Positions 47,661 to 56,506 are shown, numbered from the stretch's first letter. The stretch: 64,000 nt of DNA from a bacterium (GCA_030427205.1 JAUHXC010000010.1:62001-126000); one strand, 5' to 3'. Translations and numbers: made by a program. Notes: a model not told the origin generated them from the sequence alone.

Positions 47661-50600
47661 ATGTCCGACTCCGCGTTCGAGCCCGTCTCCCCCCAGGTGC
47701 ACTTCCCCGACGTCGAGGCGCAGATCCTCGAGCTGTGGCAGCGCATCGGCGCCTTCGAGCGCAGCGTCGAAGACCGGCCGAAGGAGACCCGCTACGTCTT
47801 CTACGACGGCCCGCCCTTCGCGACCGGCCTGCCGCACTACGGCCACCTCGTCGCCTCGACCCTCAAAGACATCGTGCCCCGCTACTGGACCATGCGCGGG
47901 CACCGCGTCGAGCGGCGCTTCGGCTGGGATACCCACGGCCTGCCCATCGAGATGGAGATGGAGAAGACCCTCGGCCTGAGCGGGCCGACGGCCATCGCCG
48001 AGTACGGGGTCGGCAAGTTCAACGAGGCCTGCCGGGCCAACGTGCTGCGCTACACCGAAGAGTGGCGCAAGGTCGTCGGGCGCCTCGGCCGCTGGGTCGA
48101 CTTCGACAACGACTACAAGACGATGGACCTCACGTTCATGGAGAGCGTGTGGTGGGTCTTCGACCAGCTCTGGCAGAAGGGGCTGGTCTACCAGGACTTC
48201 CGGGTGATGCCGTTCTCCTGGCGGCTGTCGACCTCGCTGTCGAACTTCGAGGCCAACCTCGACTACCGCATGGTGCAGGATCCGGCGATCACGGTGACCG
48301 CGCCGCTGGTCGACGAGCCGGGTACCGCGCTGCTCTTGTGGACGACGACCCCCTGGACGCTGCCCTCGAACCTGGCCGCCGCGGTGGGCGACGACGTGGA
48401 GTACGTCAAGGCCCGCCGGCCCGACGACGAGACGCTCTACATCATCGCCAAGGCGCGGGTGAAGGCCATCCTGGGCAAGAAGGCGCAGGTGGTCGAGCCG
48501 GTGGCCGTCGACGATCTGATCGGCCGCAAATACGTGCCGCTGTTCCCCTATTTCGAGGGGCACGCCAACGCCTTCCAGGTGATCCGCGCCGGCCACGTCA
48601 CCACCGAAGACGGCACCGGGCTGGTGCACATGGCGCCCGACTACGGCGAGGACGACTTCGCGGCGTGCAAGGCGGTGGGCATCGAGGTGGTGCTCAGCGT
48701 CGACGACGAGGGCCGCTTCCGGGAGATGATCACCGACTACGCCGGGCGCAACATCAAAGAAGCCGACCCCGACATCATCAAGGATCTCAAGGCCCGCGGG
48801 CGGCTCTTGCGGCACGATACCATCGACCACAGCTACCCCTTCTGCTGGCGCAGCGGCACGCCGCTCATCTACAAGGCGGTGCCCGCGCGATTCGTGAGGG
48901 TCGAGGCCCTGCGCGACCGCATGCAGGCCAATAACGACCACATCCACTGGGTGCCCGAGGCCGTCGGCAGCAAGCGCTTCGGCAACTGGCTGGCCGACGC
49001 CCGCGATTGGAACGTCAGCCGCAACCGCTTCTGGGGCACGCCGATCCCGGTCTGGCGCTGCGATGACTGCGACGACGAGGTCTGCTTCGGCAGCATCGAG
49101 GCGCTCAGCGCGGCGGCGGGCGAGACGATCACCGACCTGCACCCGCACAAGATCGACCACCTGACGGTGCCCTGCGCGAGCTGCGGCGGCGACGCGCGGC
49201 GCATCCCCGATGTCTTCGACTGCTGGTTCGAGTCGGGCTCGATGCCCTACGCCCAGGATCACTACCCGTTCGAGGGCAAGGACACCTTCGAAGACAACTT
49301 CCCCGCGCAGTTCATCGCCGAGGGGCTCGACCAGACCCGCGGCTGGTTCTATACGCTGCTGGTGCTCTCGACGGCGCTGTTCGACAAGCCGCCGTTCCGC
49401 AACGTGATCGTCAACGGCATGGTGCTCGCCGAAGACGGCTCGAAGATGAGCAAGAGCAAGAAGAACTACCCGCCGCCGGACGCGATCTTCGATCAGTACG
49501 GGGCCGACGCGCTGCGGGCGTATCTCATCGACTCGCCCATCGTGCGCGCCGAGCCCCTCAAGTTCAGCGAAGACGGCGTGCGCGAGGTGGTGCGCACGGT
49601 GCTCATCCCGCTGCGCAACGCGTGGTCGTTCTTCACCCAATACGCCAACATCGACGGCTGGCACCCCAAGCACGGCATCGACGGGCAGACGGCGCCGCCG
49701 GTCGCCGAGCGCCCCGAGCTCGACCGCTGGCTGCTCAGCGTGCAGCAGAGCCTCGTCGCCGAGGTGAACACCCAGATGGAGGGCTACTACCTCTATCGGG
49801 TCATCCCGCCGGTGCTCGGCTTCATCGACGACCTGACCAACTGGTACATCCGCCGCAGCCGGCGCCGCTTCTGGCGGGCGGCGAGTGACGAGGCCGGCCG
49901 GCAGGACAAGAACGCGGCCTACGCGACGCTCTACGAGGCGCTGGTGACCTTCGCCAAGGTGCTCGCGCCGATCCTGCCGTTCGTCACCGAGTCGCTCTAC
50001 CAGCACCTCGTCGTCGAGACCGGCGTGGCCGAGCCGGGGCGCGACAGCGTGCACCTGTGCGACTACCCCGAGGTCGACGAGGCGCTCATCGACCGCGACC
50101 TCGAGCGGCAGATCGCCGAGGTGCGCCGGGTGGTGACCCTCGGCCGGGCGCTGCGCGAGCGGCATCAGCTCAAGGTGCGTCAGCCGCTGGCCCGGTTGAC
50201 GGTGGTGCATCACGACGAGCCGGTGCTCGACGCGATCGGGGCCCACGGCGACCTCGTCGGCGAAGAGCTCAACGTCAAGCAGATCGCGCTGCAGTTCCAC
50301 GCCGATGACCTGGCGACGCTGTCGTTCAAGCCCAACTTCCGCAGCCTGGGCCGCAAGCTGGGCAAGAAGATGAAGGCGGCGGCGGCCACCATCGCCACCT
50401 GGGGCACCGACGCGTGGAAGACCCTCAGCGACGGCGGCACGATCGAGGTCGAAGGCGTCGCGGTGGGCATGGACGACGTGATCATCCACCGCGCGCCGCG
50501 GGAGGGCGTGGTCATCGAGGTCGACGGCGGCCTGACGGTGGCGTTCGATACCGAGCTGACCGTCGAGCTGGTGCACGAGGGCCTCGCCCGGGAGATCGTC

Positions 50601-50834
50601 AGCCGGCTGCAGCGGCTGCGCAAGGAGTCGGGGCTCGAGGTCACCGATCGGGTCGACATCGAGCTGTACACCACCGAGCTGGAGCTGGTGCACGCCTGGG
50701 CCAACAACGCCATGTGGACCGGCGGCGAGGTGCTGGCCCACAAGGTCGTGTTCAAGCAGCTGACCGGCGGCGAGCATGCGTTCGACATCGACGGGCGCGC
50801 GCTGGGGGTGACGCTGCGCAAGGCCGAGATCTGA
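47661..50834 (+). CDS. ileS: Isoleucyl-tRNA synthetase, type 2
   Basis: 1057 residues; ATG 47661. It charges tRNA-Ile. Class I signatures are present: PHYGHLV (HIGH-like, about residue 55) and KMSKS (about 595). The region PPFATGLPHYGHLVAST and the zinc-like Cys clusters (CDDCDDEVC, CASCGG) are characteristic of the type 2 (eukaryote-like) IleRS found in some bacteria, archaea and eukaryotes; many type 2 enzymes resist mupirocin. The editing domain (about 190-380) and anticodon-binding C-terminus are full length. No T-box element is seen upstream. Confidence 0.97.
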   Translation: MSDSAFEPVSPQVHFPDVEAQILELWQRIGAFERSVEDRPKETRYVFYDGPPFATGLPHYGHLVASTLKDIVPRYWTMRGHRVERRFGWDTHGLPIEMEMEKTLGLSGPTAIAEYGVGKFNEACRANVLRYTEEWRKVVGRLGRWVDFDNDYKTMDLTFMESVWWVFDQLWQKGLVYQDFRVMPFSWRLSTSLSNFEANLDYRMVQDPAITVTAPLVDEPGTALLLWTTTPWTLPSNLAAAVGDDVEYVKARRPDDETLYIIAKARVKAILGKKAQVVEPVAVDDLIGRKYVPLFPYFEGHANAFQVIRAGHVTTEDGTGLVHMAPDYGEDDFAACKAVGIEVVLSVDDEGRFREMITDYAGRNIKEADPDIIKDLKARGRLLRHDTIDHSYPFCWRSGTPLIYKAVPARFVRVEALRDRMQANNDHIHWVPEAVGSKRFGNWLADARDWNVSRNRFWGTPIPVWRCDDCDDEVCFGSIEALSAAAGETITDLHPHKIDHLTVPCASCGGDARRIPDVFDCWFESGSMPYAQDHYPFEGKDTFEDNFPAQFIAEGLDQTRGWFYTLLVLSTALFDKPPFRNVIVNGMVLAEDGSKMSKSKKNYPPPDAIFDQYGADALRAYLIDSPIVRAEPLKFSEDGVREVVRTVLIPLRNAWSFFTQYANIDGWHPKHGIDGQTAPPVAERPELDRWLLSVQQSLVAEVNTQMEGYYLYRVIPPVLGFIDDLTNWYIRRSRRRFWRAASDEAGRQDKNAAYATLYEALVTFAKVLAPILPFVTESLYQHLVVETGVAEPGRDSVHLCDYPEVDEALIDRDLERQIAEVRRVVTLGRALRERHQLKVRQPLARLTVVHHDEPVLDAIGAHGDLVGEELNVKQIALQFHADDLATLSFKPNFRSLGRKLGKKMKAAAATIATWGTDAWKTLSDGGTIEVEGVAVGMDDVIIHRAPREGVVIEVDGGLTVAFDTELTVELVHEGLAREIVSRLQRLRKESGLEVTDRVDIELYTTELELVHAWANNAMWTGGEVLAHKVVFKQLTGGEHAFDIDGRALGVTLRKAEI

Positions 50835-50870
50835 GCGCTCCGGGGGGACCGGGCGCAGGAGGGGGAGACG

Positions 50871-51881
50871 ATGAGAGCGATGGCATTGCTGCTGGTCGGT
50901 CTGCTGGCGTTGGCCGGCTGTGACGACGAGCCGGCGGACGGCGCGGCGGACATGAACCCGGGCGCCGAGGGCGAAGGGGAAGGCGAGGGCGAGGGCGAAG
51001 GGGAAGGCGAGGGCGAAGGGGAAGGCGAGGGAGAAGGCGAGGGCGAGGGCGAGGGAGAAGGGGAAGGCGAGGGAGAAGGGGAAGGCGAGGGAGAAGGGGA
51101 AGGCGAGGGAGAAGGGGAAGGCGAGGGAGAAGGCGAAGGTGAGGGCGAGGGCGAAGGGGAAGGCGAGGGCGAAGGCGAGCCGGTCGGCCGCGCCGGGCTC
51201 TTCGGCCCGGGCGTCGAGAGCTTCACCGTCGAGATCGACTACGCCGTCGGCGCCGCGCCCGAGACCCGCCGCGAAGGCCTGCTCGACAACCGCAGCCCGT
51301 GGCTGCTCTTCGAGACCAACGCGCTGGCCCTCTTCGGTGACGATCCGCCGCTGCTGCTCGTGCCCCACGAGCTCGAACAGATGGAGGAGCTGCCGGCGGA
51401 CGCCGCGCCCTTCGACGACTACCGCGGCCGGGAGATCCTCGATCTGGCCGAGGTCTATCGCGACGCCCCGTCGACCGCCGCCGACCGCAGCATCTACGTG
51501 GTCTGGATCAACGGCTACTACGAAGACAACAGCGGCCGTCGCGATACCGTGCTCGGCGTCTCGCTGGGCGACACCGGGGTCATCGCCATGTTCAAGCCGG
51601 TGCTCGAAGGGGTCAGCAATACCCCGATGGCCGAGCAGACGACGCTGGTGCACGAGTTCGGCCACGCCGCCGGGCTGGTCAACAACGGGCTGGAGATGGT
51701 CGAGGACCACCACGACAGCGAGCACGGCGCGCACTGCGACAACCGCGACTGCGTGATGTACTGGACCATCGAGAGCGCCGCCGGCCTGGGCAACTTCCTC
51801 GGGCCCTTGCTGGGCAATGACGACGACCCGGTGCTCTTCGGCCCCGAGTGCGTCGCCGACGCCGACGCCGCGGCGGAGTAG
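50871..51881 (+). CDS. Zinc metalloprotease-like lipoprotein with 71-residue Glu-Gly hinge
   Basis: 336 residues; ATG 50871 with GGAGGGGGAG upstream. The lipobox is ALAGC. A 71-residue Glu-Gly run follows, then the domain GRAGLFGPGVESFTVEIDYA. The zinc motif HEFGHAAGLVNNG lies in TLVHEFGHAAGLV; Met-turn-like CVMYW follows HHDSEHGAHCDNRD, whose His and Cys may supply the third zinc ligand, as in metzincin/archaemetzincin-like proteins. It is probably surface-exposed. It is paralogous to the gene at 52029, which lacks the hinge. Confidence 0.75.
   Translation: MRAMALLLVGLLALAGCDDEPADGAADMNPGAEGEGEGEGEGEGEGEGEGEGEGEGEGEGEGEGEGEGEGEGEGEGEGEGEGEGEGEGEGEGEGEGEGEGEGEPVGRAGLFGPGVESFTVEIDYAVGAAPETRREGLLDNRSPWLLFETNALALFGDDPPLLLVPHELEQMEELPADAAPFDDYRGREILDLAEVYRDAPSTAADRSIYVVWINGYYEDNSGRRDTVLGVSLGDTGVIAMFKPVLEGVSNTPMAEQTTLVHEFGHAAGLVNNGLEMVEDHHDSEHGAHCDNRDCVMYWTIESAAGLGNFLGPLLGNDDDPVLFGPECVADADAAAE
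50967..51179 (+). repeat. 71-residue Glu-Gly microsatellite
   Basis: 213 bases of GAGGGC/GAAGGG/GAAGGC/GAGGGA hexamers encode Glu-Gly repeated without interruption between lipobox and protease domain. It is the same unit type as at 8458-8535 and 47149-47319. Confidence 0.9.
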
Positions 51882-51941
51882 CCGCGGCCCGCCCTCTGCT
51901 CATTCGCTCAGCTGCCGCCGACGCCCTCCGTTGCCGAGTAT

Positions 51942-51974
51942 CGTGGTGTCACACAGACCGCCCGTGGCACCACG
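51942..51974. promoter_or_regulatory. Inverted repeat between paralogous metalloprotease genes
   Basis: CGTGGTG (51942-51948) and CACCACG (51968-51974) form a 7-base inverted repeat with a 19-base loop, about 55 bases before the second protease gene. It could be a weak terminator of the first gene or a binding site. Confidence 0.25.
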
Positions 51975-52028
51975 GAGCCGCGGGCCCGCAGACTCCCCGC
52001 ACAGAGCAAGAGAGAGAGGGAGGACACC

Positions 52029-52835
52029 ATGATCGCTCGCTGGCGCTGGCCGCTGCTCGCCTGCGTATTCGCCGCCGCTGTCGCCGCGTGTGACGATGAC
52101 GACCCCGCCGACGACCCGGACGCCGCGCCGCACGTGGGCCGGGCGGGCCTGTTCGGCCCCGCCGTGCAGTCGCTGACCTTCGAGGTGGACTACGCGCCCG
52201 GCGCCGCGCCCGAGGTGCGCTACGGCGGGCTGCTCGCCGGCGACCGCAGCCCGTGGGAGATCTTCGAGACCAACGTGGTGGCGCTGTACGACGGCCAGCC
52301 GCCGGCGCTGAACATCCCGCGCACGCTCGACGAGATGCAGGCGCTGCCGGCCGATGCCTTCCCCGGCGATGACTTCACCGTCGACGACATCCTCGACCTC
52401 GCCGCGCGGTTCCGCGATCGCCCGTCGCAGCCGATGGACCGCAGCGTCTACATGATCTGGCTCGACGGCTACTACGCCGACGACTCGGGCCGCCGCGACA
52501 CCGTGCTGGGCGTCTCGCTGGGCGACACCGGGGTCATCGCCATGTTCAAGCCGGTCATCGACAGCGTCGGCAGCACCGCCCGGGTCGAGCAGACGACGCT
52601 GGTGCACGAGTTCGGCCACGCCGCCGGGCTGGTCAACAACGGGCTGATGCAGGTCGACGATCACCACGACGCCGAGCACGGGGCCCACTGCAGCAACGAA
52701 GACTGCGTGATGTACTGGACCATCGAGAGCACCGCTGGCGTGCGCGACTTCGTCGGTACGCTGCTCGGCGGCGACGACCCGCGGGTGCTCTTCGGCGCCG
52801 AATGCCTCGCCGACGCGCACGCCGCCAGCGAGTAG
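52029..52835 (+). CDS. Zinc metalloprotease-like lipoprotein (hinge-less paralogue)
   Basis: 268 residues; ATG 52029 with GGGAGGA upstream. Its signal ends in AVAACDDD (loose lipobox). The domain aligns along its length with the previous gene: GRAGLFGPAVQSLTFEVDYAPG, LGVSLGDTGVIAMFKPV, VHEFGHAAGLVNNG and HHDAEHGAHCSNEDCVMYW. Differences are mainly the missing Glu-Gly hinge and a few loops. The HExxH pair is intact, so both copies may be active. Likely a tandem duplication after which one copy gained or lost the hinge. Confidence 0.75.
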   Translation: MIARWRWPLLACVFAAAVAACDDDDPADDPDAAPHVGRAGLFGPAVQSLTFEVDYAPGAAPEVRYGGLLAGDRSPWEIFETNVVALYDGQPPALNIPRTLDEMQALPADAFPGDDFTVDDILDLAARFRDRPSQPMDRSVYMIWLDGYYADDSGRRDTVLGVSLGDTGVIAMFKPVIDSVGSTARVEQTTLVHEFGHAAGLVNNGLMQVDDHHDAEHGAHCSNEDCVMYWTIESTAGVRDFVGTLLGGDDPRVLFGAECLADAHAASE

Positions 52836-52847
52836 GCGCCGGCGCCG

Positions 52848-53936
52848 CTATCGTGCCGCCGGCTCGGGGCCCACGTAGTGCGCCCGCGGGCGGATCAGCC
52901 GCGCCTCGCGGTTCTGCTCGAGCACGTGCCCCAGCCAGCCCACCACCCGACCGCAGGCGAAGAGCGGGGTGAAGTCGCGCCGGTCGACGCCGATCGCGTC
53001 GAGCATGACCGCGGTCATGAACTCGACGTTGGCCGCCAGCGTGCGCTGCGGGTAGCGCTCGGCGAGCAGCGCGGCGGCCTGGGCTTCGACCGTGGCCGCC
53101 AGCGCCAGCCGCTCGCGGGAGAGCCCGGCGGCGGCCAGGCGCTCGACCCCCGCTTCGAGCACCGCCGCCCGCGGGTCGCGCACCCGATACACCCGGTGGC
53201 CCATGCCCATGATGCGGCGGCCGGCGGCCAGCTCCGCTTCGAGCCAGCGCCGCGCTCGCGCCGGATCGGCCACGCCGATGGCGTCGAGCATGTCGAGCAC
53301 GGGCCCGGGCGCGCCGCCGTGCAGCGGCCCCTTGAGCGCGCCGAGCGCGGCGACCACCGCCGAGACCGGATCGGAGCCGGTCGACGCGACCACCCGCGCG
53401 GTGAAGGTCGACGCGTTCATGCCGTGGTCGACCACCGTCACCAGATAGCGCCGCAGCGCGTCCGCGGCGGCCGGCTCGCGCGCGCCGGTCAGCAGCCGCA
53501 GCAGGTCGGCGGCGTGCGGCGCCGACGGATCGGGCTCGAGCGTCGGCAGACCGCGGCGAATACGAGACTGGGCCGCCGCGAAGACCGCCACCGCGCCGGT
53601 GATCGCGGGCAGCGTCACCGCGTCGGGCCCCTCGACGGCCATATGGCCCACGGCCGCCCGCAGCCGCTGCATGCTGTCGCCGCCCGCCAGCGCGTCGCCC
53701 AGCGTCGGCAGCAGCCGATGGGCGGCGAGCCGGGCGGCGCCCAGCCGGGCCTCGATCTCGGGCGCGCCGGCTGTCGTGCCCTGCCACATCAGCCCGCAGA
53801 CCTCGGCCACGCTGGCGCGCGCGGCGATGTCTTCGACCCGCTGCCCGCGCAGCACGAGCCGGCCCGCGGCGCCGTCCACCCGGCTCAGCTCGGTCTCGGT
53901 GACGACGATGCCCTGCAATCCACGGGCGATCTCCAT
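52848..53936 (-). CDS. Citrate synthase family protein with Glu at the catalytic Asp position
   Basis: 362 residues; ATG 53936 with GGAGGA upstream. Citrate synthase signatures: GPLHGGAPGPV with His206, MGMGHRVYRVRDPRA with His247, and the FTPLFACGRVVGWLGHVLEQ segment before RPRAHYVG. At the third catalytic position (normally NVD, Asp) it has NVE, Glu305. The enzyme family condenses acetyl- or propionyl-CoA with oxaloacetate. The substitution may lower or alter activity. It is divergent from a HTH-citrate synthase fusion, with operator-like repeats between them. Confidence 0.85.
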   Translation of the reverse strand: MEIARGLQGIVVTETELSRVDGAAGRLVLRGQRVEDIAARASVAEVCGLMWQGTTAGAPEIEARLGAARLAAHRLLPTLGDALAGGDSMQRLRAAVGHMAVEGPDAVTLPAITGAVAVFAAAQSRIRRGLPTLEPDPSAPHAADLLRLLTGAREPAAADALRRYLVTVVDHGMNASTFTARVVASTGSDPVSAVVAALGALKGPLHGGAPGPVLDMLDAIGVADPARARRWLEAELAAGRRIMGMGHRVYRVRDPRAAVLEAGVERLAAAGLSRERLALAATVEAQAAALLAERYPQRTLAANVEFMTAVMLDAIGVDRRDFTPLFACGRVVGWLGHVLEQNREARLIRPRAHYVGPEPAAR

Positions 53937-54007
53937 GGCGTCCTCCTCGGCTCGGGTCGGCCCCGAACGGGCCGCCTACGCTGGACACCGTAGCGATCGC
54001 AATATAG

Positions 54008-54035
54008 GTTGATCAACGTTGATTCGACAATCAAC
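54008..54035. promoter_or_regulatory. Tandem inverted repeats in the citrate synthase divergent region
   Basis: GTTGATCAAC (54008-54017) is a perfect palindrome. It is followed directly by GTTGATTCGACAATCAAC (54018-54035), an inverted repeat of the same half-site with a 6-base spacer. Three or four GTTGAT/ATCAAC half-sites occur within 28 bases, between two divergent genes of which one encodes a HTH. This is strongly operator-like. Confidence 0.6.
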
Positions 54036-54062
54036 TATCAGTCTCCAGCCACGAGGTCCGCC

Positions 54063-55241
54063 ATGTCCGAGACGATCGATGCGCGCGAGGCCGCCCGCCT
54101 GCTCGGGGTTCAGGTGCGCACGCTCTACGCCTACGTCAGCCGCGGGCAGCTGGAGAGCCTGCCGGGGCCCGGCCGGGCGAAGCGCTATCGCCGCGCCGAC
54201 ATCGAGCGCCTGCGCCGCAACCGCCAGGGGGTCGACGCGGCCCTGCATTGGGGCCAGCCGGTGCTCGAGTCGGCCATCACCCGCATCGCGCCGAGCGGGC
54301 CGGTCTATCGTGGGCGCTCGGCGCTGGCGCTGGCCGAGCGCGGCGCGCGCTTCGAGGCGGTGGCCGAGCTCCTGTGGACCGGCGCCTTGCCCGACGGGCC
54401 GGTGTGGCCGCTCGACGCGCAGACGCCCGATGTGCGCACGCCGCCCGACGCCGATCCGCTGGCCCGGCTGGCGCTGCTGGTGCCCTGGTTGGCCGTGCAC
54501 GATCCGGGGCGCTTCAACCGCCGGCCGTCGGCGGTGATCGAGCGGGCGCGGCGCATCATCCGCCGCATGGCCCACGCCCTCGGCGCGCCCGAGCGCGACG
54601 ACCGCGGCGCCCCGCCGTCGGTGGCCGAGGGGCTGGCCGCCGGCTGGGCCGAGCGCCCCGAGGCGGCGGCGGCGCTGAACGCGGCGTTGATCCTGTGGGC
54701 CGATCACGAGCTGAACGTCTCGTCCTTCGCCGCCCGGGTGGCGGCCTCGGCGCAGGCCGATGTCTACGCCTGCATCTCGGCCGGGCTGGCGGCCCTCAGC
54801 GGCCCGCGCCACGGCACCCACTGCGAGCGGGTGGGCGCGCTGGTGGCCGAGATCGATCGCCCCGAGCGGGCCGAGGCGGTGGTGCACGCGCGCATCCGCC
54901 GTGGCGAGAGCCTGCCGGGCTTCGGTCATCCGCTGTATCCCAAGGGCGACCCGCGGGCGCCCGCGCTGCTCGCGGTGGCCCGCTCGCTCGGTCCGCACCC
55001 GCGGGTCGAGGCGTCCTGCGCGCTGGTCGACGTGGCCGCCCGCGAGCTCGAGGCGGCGCCGAACATCGACCTGGGGCTGATCGCGCTGACCGAGGCCCTG
55101 GGGTTGCCCGCCCGGGAGGCGCCCGGCCTGATCGCGGTGGGCCGCGCGGCGGGTTGGGTGGCCCATGCCCTCGAACAGTATGCGTCCGGCGAGCTGATCC
55201 GGCCGCGGGCCCGCTTCACCGGCCCGTCATCGCCGGGCTGA
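54063..55241 (+). CDS. MerR-type HTH fused to citrate synthase
   Basis: 392 residues; ATG 54063. Residues 3-55 are an excisionase/MerR-like helix-turn-helix (DAREAARLLGVQVRTLYAYVSRGQLESLPGPGRAKRYRRADIERL). The rest is a citrate synthase fold: GPRHGTHCERV with His250, GFGHPLYPKGDPRA with His289, and APNIDLGL with Asp336, so all three catalytic residues are present, unlike its divergent neighbour. It may sense a CoA ester or oxaloacetate and regulate the pair, or be an enzyme with a DNA-tethering domain. HTH-citrate synthase fusions are known in genomes; their roles are poorly defined. Confidence 0.8.
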   Translation: MSETIDAREAARLLGVQVRTLYAYVSRGQLESLPGPGRAKRYRRADIERLRRNRQGVDAALHWGQPVLESAITRIAPSGPVYRGRSALALAERGARFEAVAELLWTGALPDGPVWPLDAQTPDVRTPPDADPLARLALLVPWLAVHDPGRFNRRPSAVIERARRIIRRMAHALGAPERDDRGAPPSVAEGLAAGWAERPEAAAALNAALILWADHELNVSSFAARVAASAQADVYACISAGLAALSGPRHGTHCERVGALVAEIDRPERAEAVVHARIRRGESLPGFGHPLYPKGDPRAPALLAVARSLGPHPRVEASCALVDVAARELEAAPNIDLGLIALTEALGLPAREAPGLIAVGRAAGWVAHALEQYASGELIRPRARFTGPSSPG

Positions 55242-55255
55242 CCCGGTCGAACCGC

Positions 55256-56224
55256 TCAGGGGCAGCGGCAGTCGGCGGTGTTCACGTCGAGGGTGACCCG
55301 CGGGCGCGGATCGCAGCCCAGGCCGTAGTCGATGCGCAGCGCGCCGGGCACGCGGGCGCCGGGCACGATGCCCAGATCCGCGGCGCAGCGGGTGGAGAGC
55401 GGGGGGCCGAAATCGGGCCTCTCGATCTCGACGGCGGTGTACCACGACGCCTCGATACCCAACCGCGGCGCGCAGGCATCACCCGGCGCCGGCTCGAACG
55501 GGCCGTCGCCGACGAGCGTCAGCGGCTCGCATCGCGCGCTGTCGCGGGGCTGCACGTCGTCGAGGACCACGTCTCCGCGATAAACCGCCACCCGGCACGG
55601 GCTGCCCTCCAGCTCGGACGGCTCGGAGATCGGATCGCACGGGTGATCACCGGCCTCGTGCAGATACAGCTCCAGCGGGCGGCTCCAGGTCGCGTCGAGG
55701 CCTTCGACGGTGGCGGTGAACTGCAGCCGGCTGCCGGCGAGCTCGTCCCAGCCGAGCTGGTCGTCGAGGGCGCCGGTGGCCAGCCCGGCCGGGGTCTCCT
55801 GTAGCGGCAGCTCGAGGGTGAAGCGTTCGAAGTCGCCCTCGACGGCATAGGCCTCGGGCGCGGCGGGGTCGGGGGTGTGCTCGATCTGTACGAAGACGTC
55901 CTGGCCGGCGACGAAGTCCGGGTGGTCGATGACGATGACCGGGCGCACCATGGTGCCCCCCTGGAAGCCCCAGACGTAGGGGGCTCGGCCGTCGTCGGCG
56001 GTGAGCCACGCGTCCTCGGCGTCGCCGAACAGCACCGTCAGGGGGCCCGCGGCGCCGCCGTCGGCCTCGGTTCCGGCGTCGATCGGCCCCGGATCGGCGG
56101 CGTCGGGCGTCGCGGCGTCCGCGGCGGCGGCGTCGGCATCGAGCGGGCGGTCGTCATCGGTCGCGGGGCAGCCGACGAGCGCGCCGCCGAGCCCGCCGAT
56201 GAGCAGAGAGTGCAGGATGCGCAT
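55256..56224 (-). CDS. Lipoprotein of unknown function
   Basis: 322 residues from ATG 56224 (MRILHSLLIGGLGG), with GGAG upstream. The lipobox is LVGC. An Ala/Asp/Pro-rich spacer (about 25-70) leads to a beta-rich domain with several Cys (GVCR-like CDPISEPSELEGSPC and terminal CRCP). It resembles uncharacterised myxobacterial surface lipoproteins. No catalytic residues are seen. It converges with the HTH-citrate synthase gene and shares its upstream region with the TPP-riboswitch operon. Confidence 0.6.
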   Translation of the reverse strand: MRILHSLLIGGLGGALVGCPATDDDRPLDADAAAADAATPDAADPGPIDAGTEADGGAAGPLTVLFGDAEDAWLTADDGRAPYVWGFQGGTMVRPVIVIDHPDFVAGQDVFVQIEHTPDPAAPEAYAVEGDFERFTLELPLQETPAGLATGALDDQLGWDELAGSRLQFTATVEGLDATWSRPLELYLHEAGDHPCDPISEPSELEGSPCRVAVYRGDVVLDDVQPRDSARCEPLTLVGDGPFEPAPGDACAPRLGIEASWYTAVEIERPDFGPPLSTRCAADLGIVPGARVPGALRIDYGLGCDPRPRVTLDVNTADCRCP

Positions 56225-56369
56225 GGGCCGGGCTCCGCGGTGATTCGACATCCACATAGCAGAGATGTCGGGGGCGGGTCATCGTCCGGCCCGGCACTGT
56301 GCTCGACCATGGTTTCTGGGCAAGCTCTTGACCGCGACGGCGCCCATGCCCGACAGTCCGCCCGCGCCG

Positions 56370-56437
56370 CTCGGAGTGCCCCGCCGGGGCTGAGAGACAT
56401 CCGCACAACCTGATCCGGGTCATGCCGGCGGAGGGAT
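56370..56437 (+). promoter_or_regulatory. TPP riboswitch (THI-box aptamer)
   Basis: The thiamine-pyrophosphate aptamer core is present in order: CTCGGAGTG, P3 stem GCCCC-GCC-GGGGC, invariant CTGAGA (56390-56395), then ACCTGATCCGGGTCATGCC with P5 stem, and GGCGGAGGGA. The bases match the consensus of bacterial TPP riboswitches such as E. coli thiM. It lies about 70 bases before the barrel gene start, so it should control that gene and the lipoprotein after it. TPP would normally repress. Confidence 0.93.
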
Positions 56438-56476
56438 GCGGCGCGTCGGACGGATCGGCTGATCCGCCCCCGCCGG
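56425..56476 (+). promoter_or_regulatory. Possible expression platform of the TPP riboswitch
   Basis: CCGGCGG in the aptamer 3' half (56425-56431) is complementary to CCGCCGG at 56470-56476. The latter lies beyond a local hairpin CGGATC-GGCT-GATCCG (56451-56466). Ligand binding could therefore switch the leader fold. There is no T-run, so control of translation (or Rho access) seems likelier than intrinsic termination. Confidence 0.4.
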
Positions 56477-56506
56477 TGATCCGGAGCGCAGACTCGGGAT
56501 GGGTCC

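Noticed and set aside
47451..51734. 1400-codon open frame on the minus strand opposite ileS
   Set aside because: The plus strand encodes a full isoleucyl-tRNA synthetase with all motifs; the antisense frame is a GC-skew shadow.
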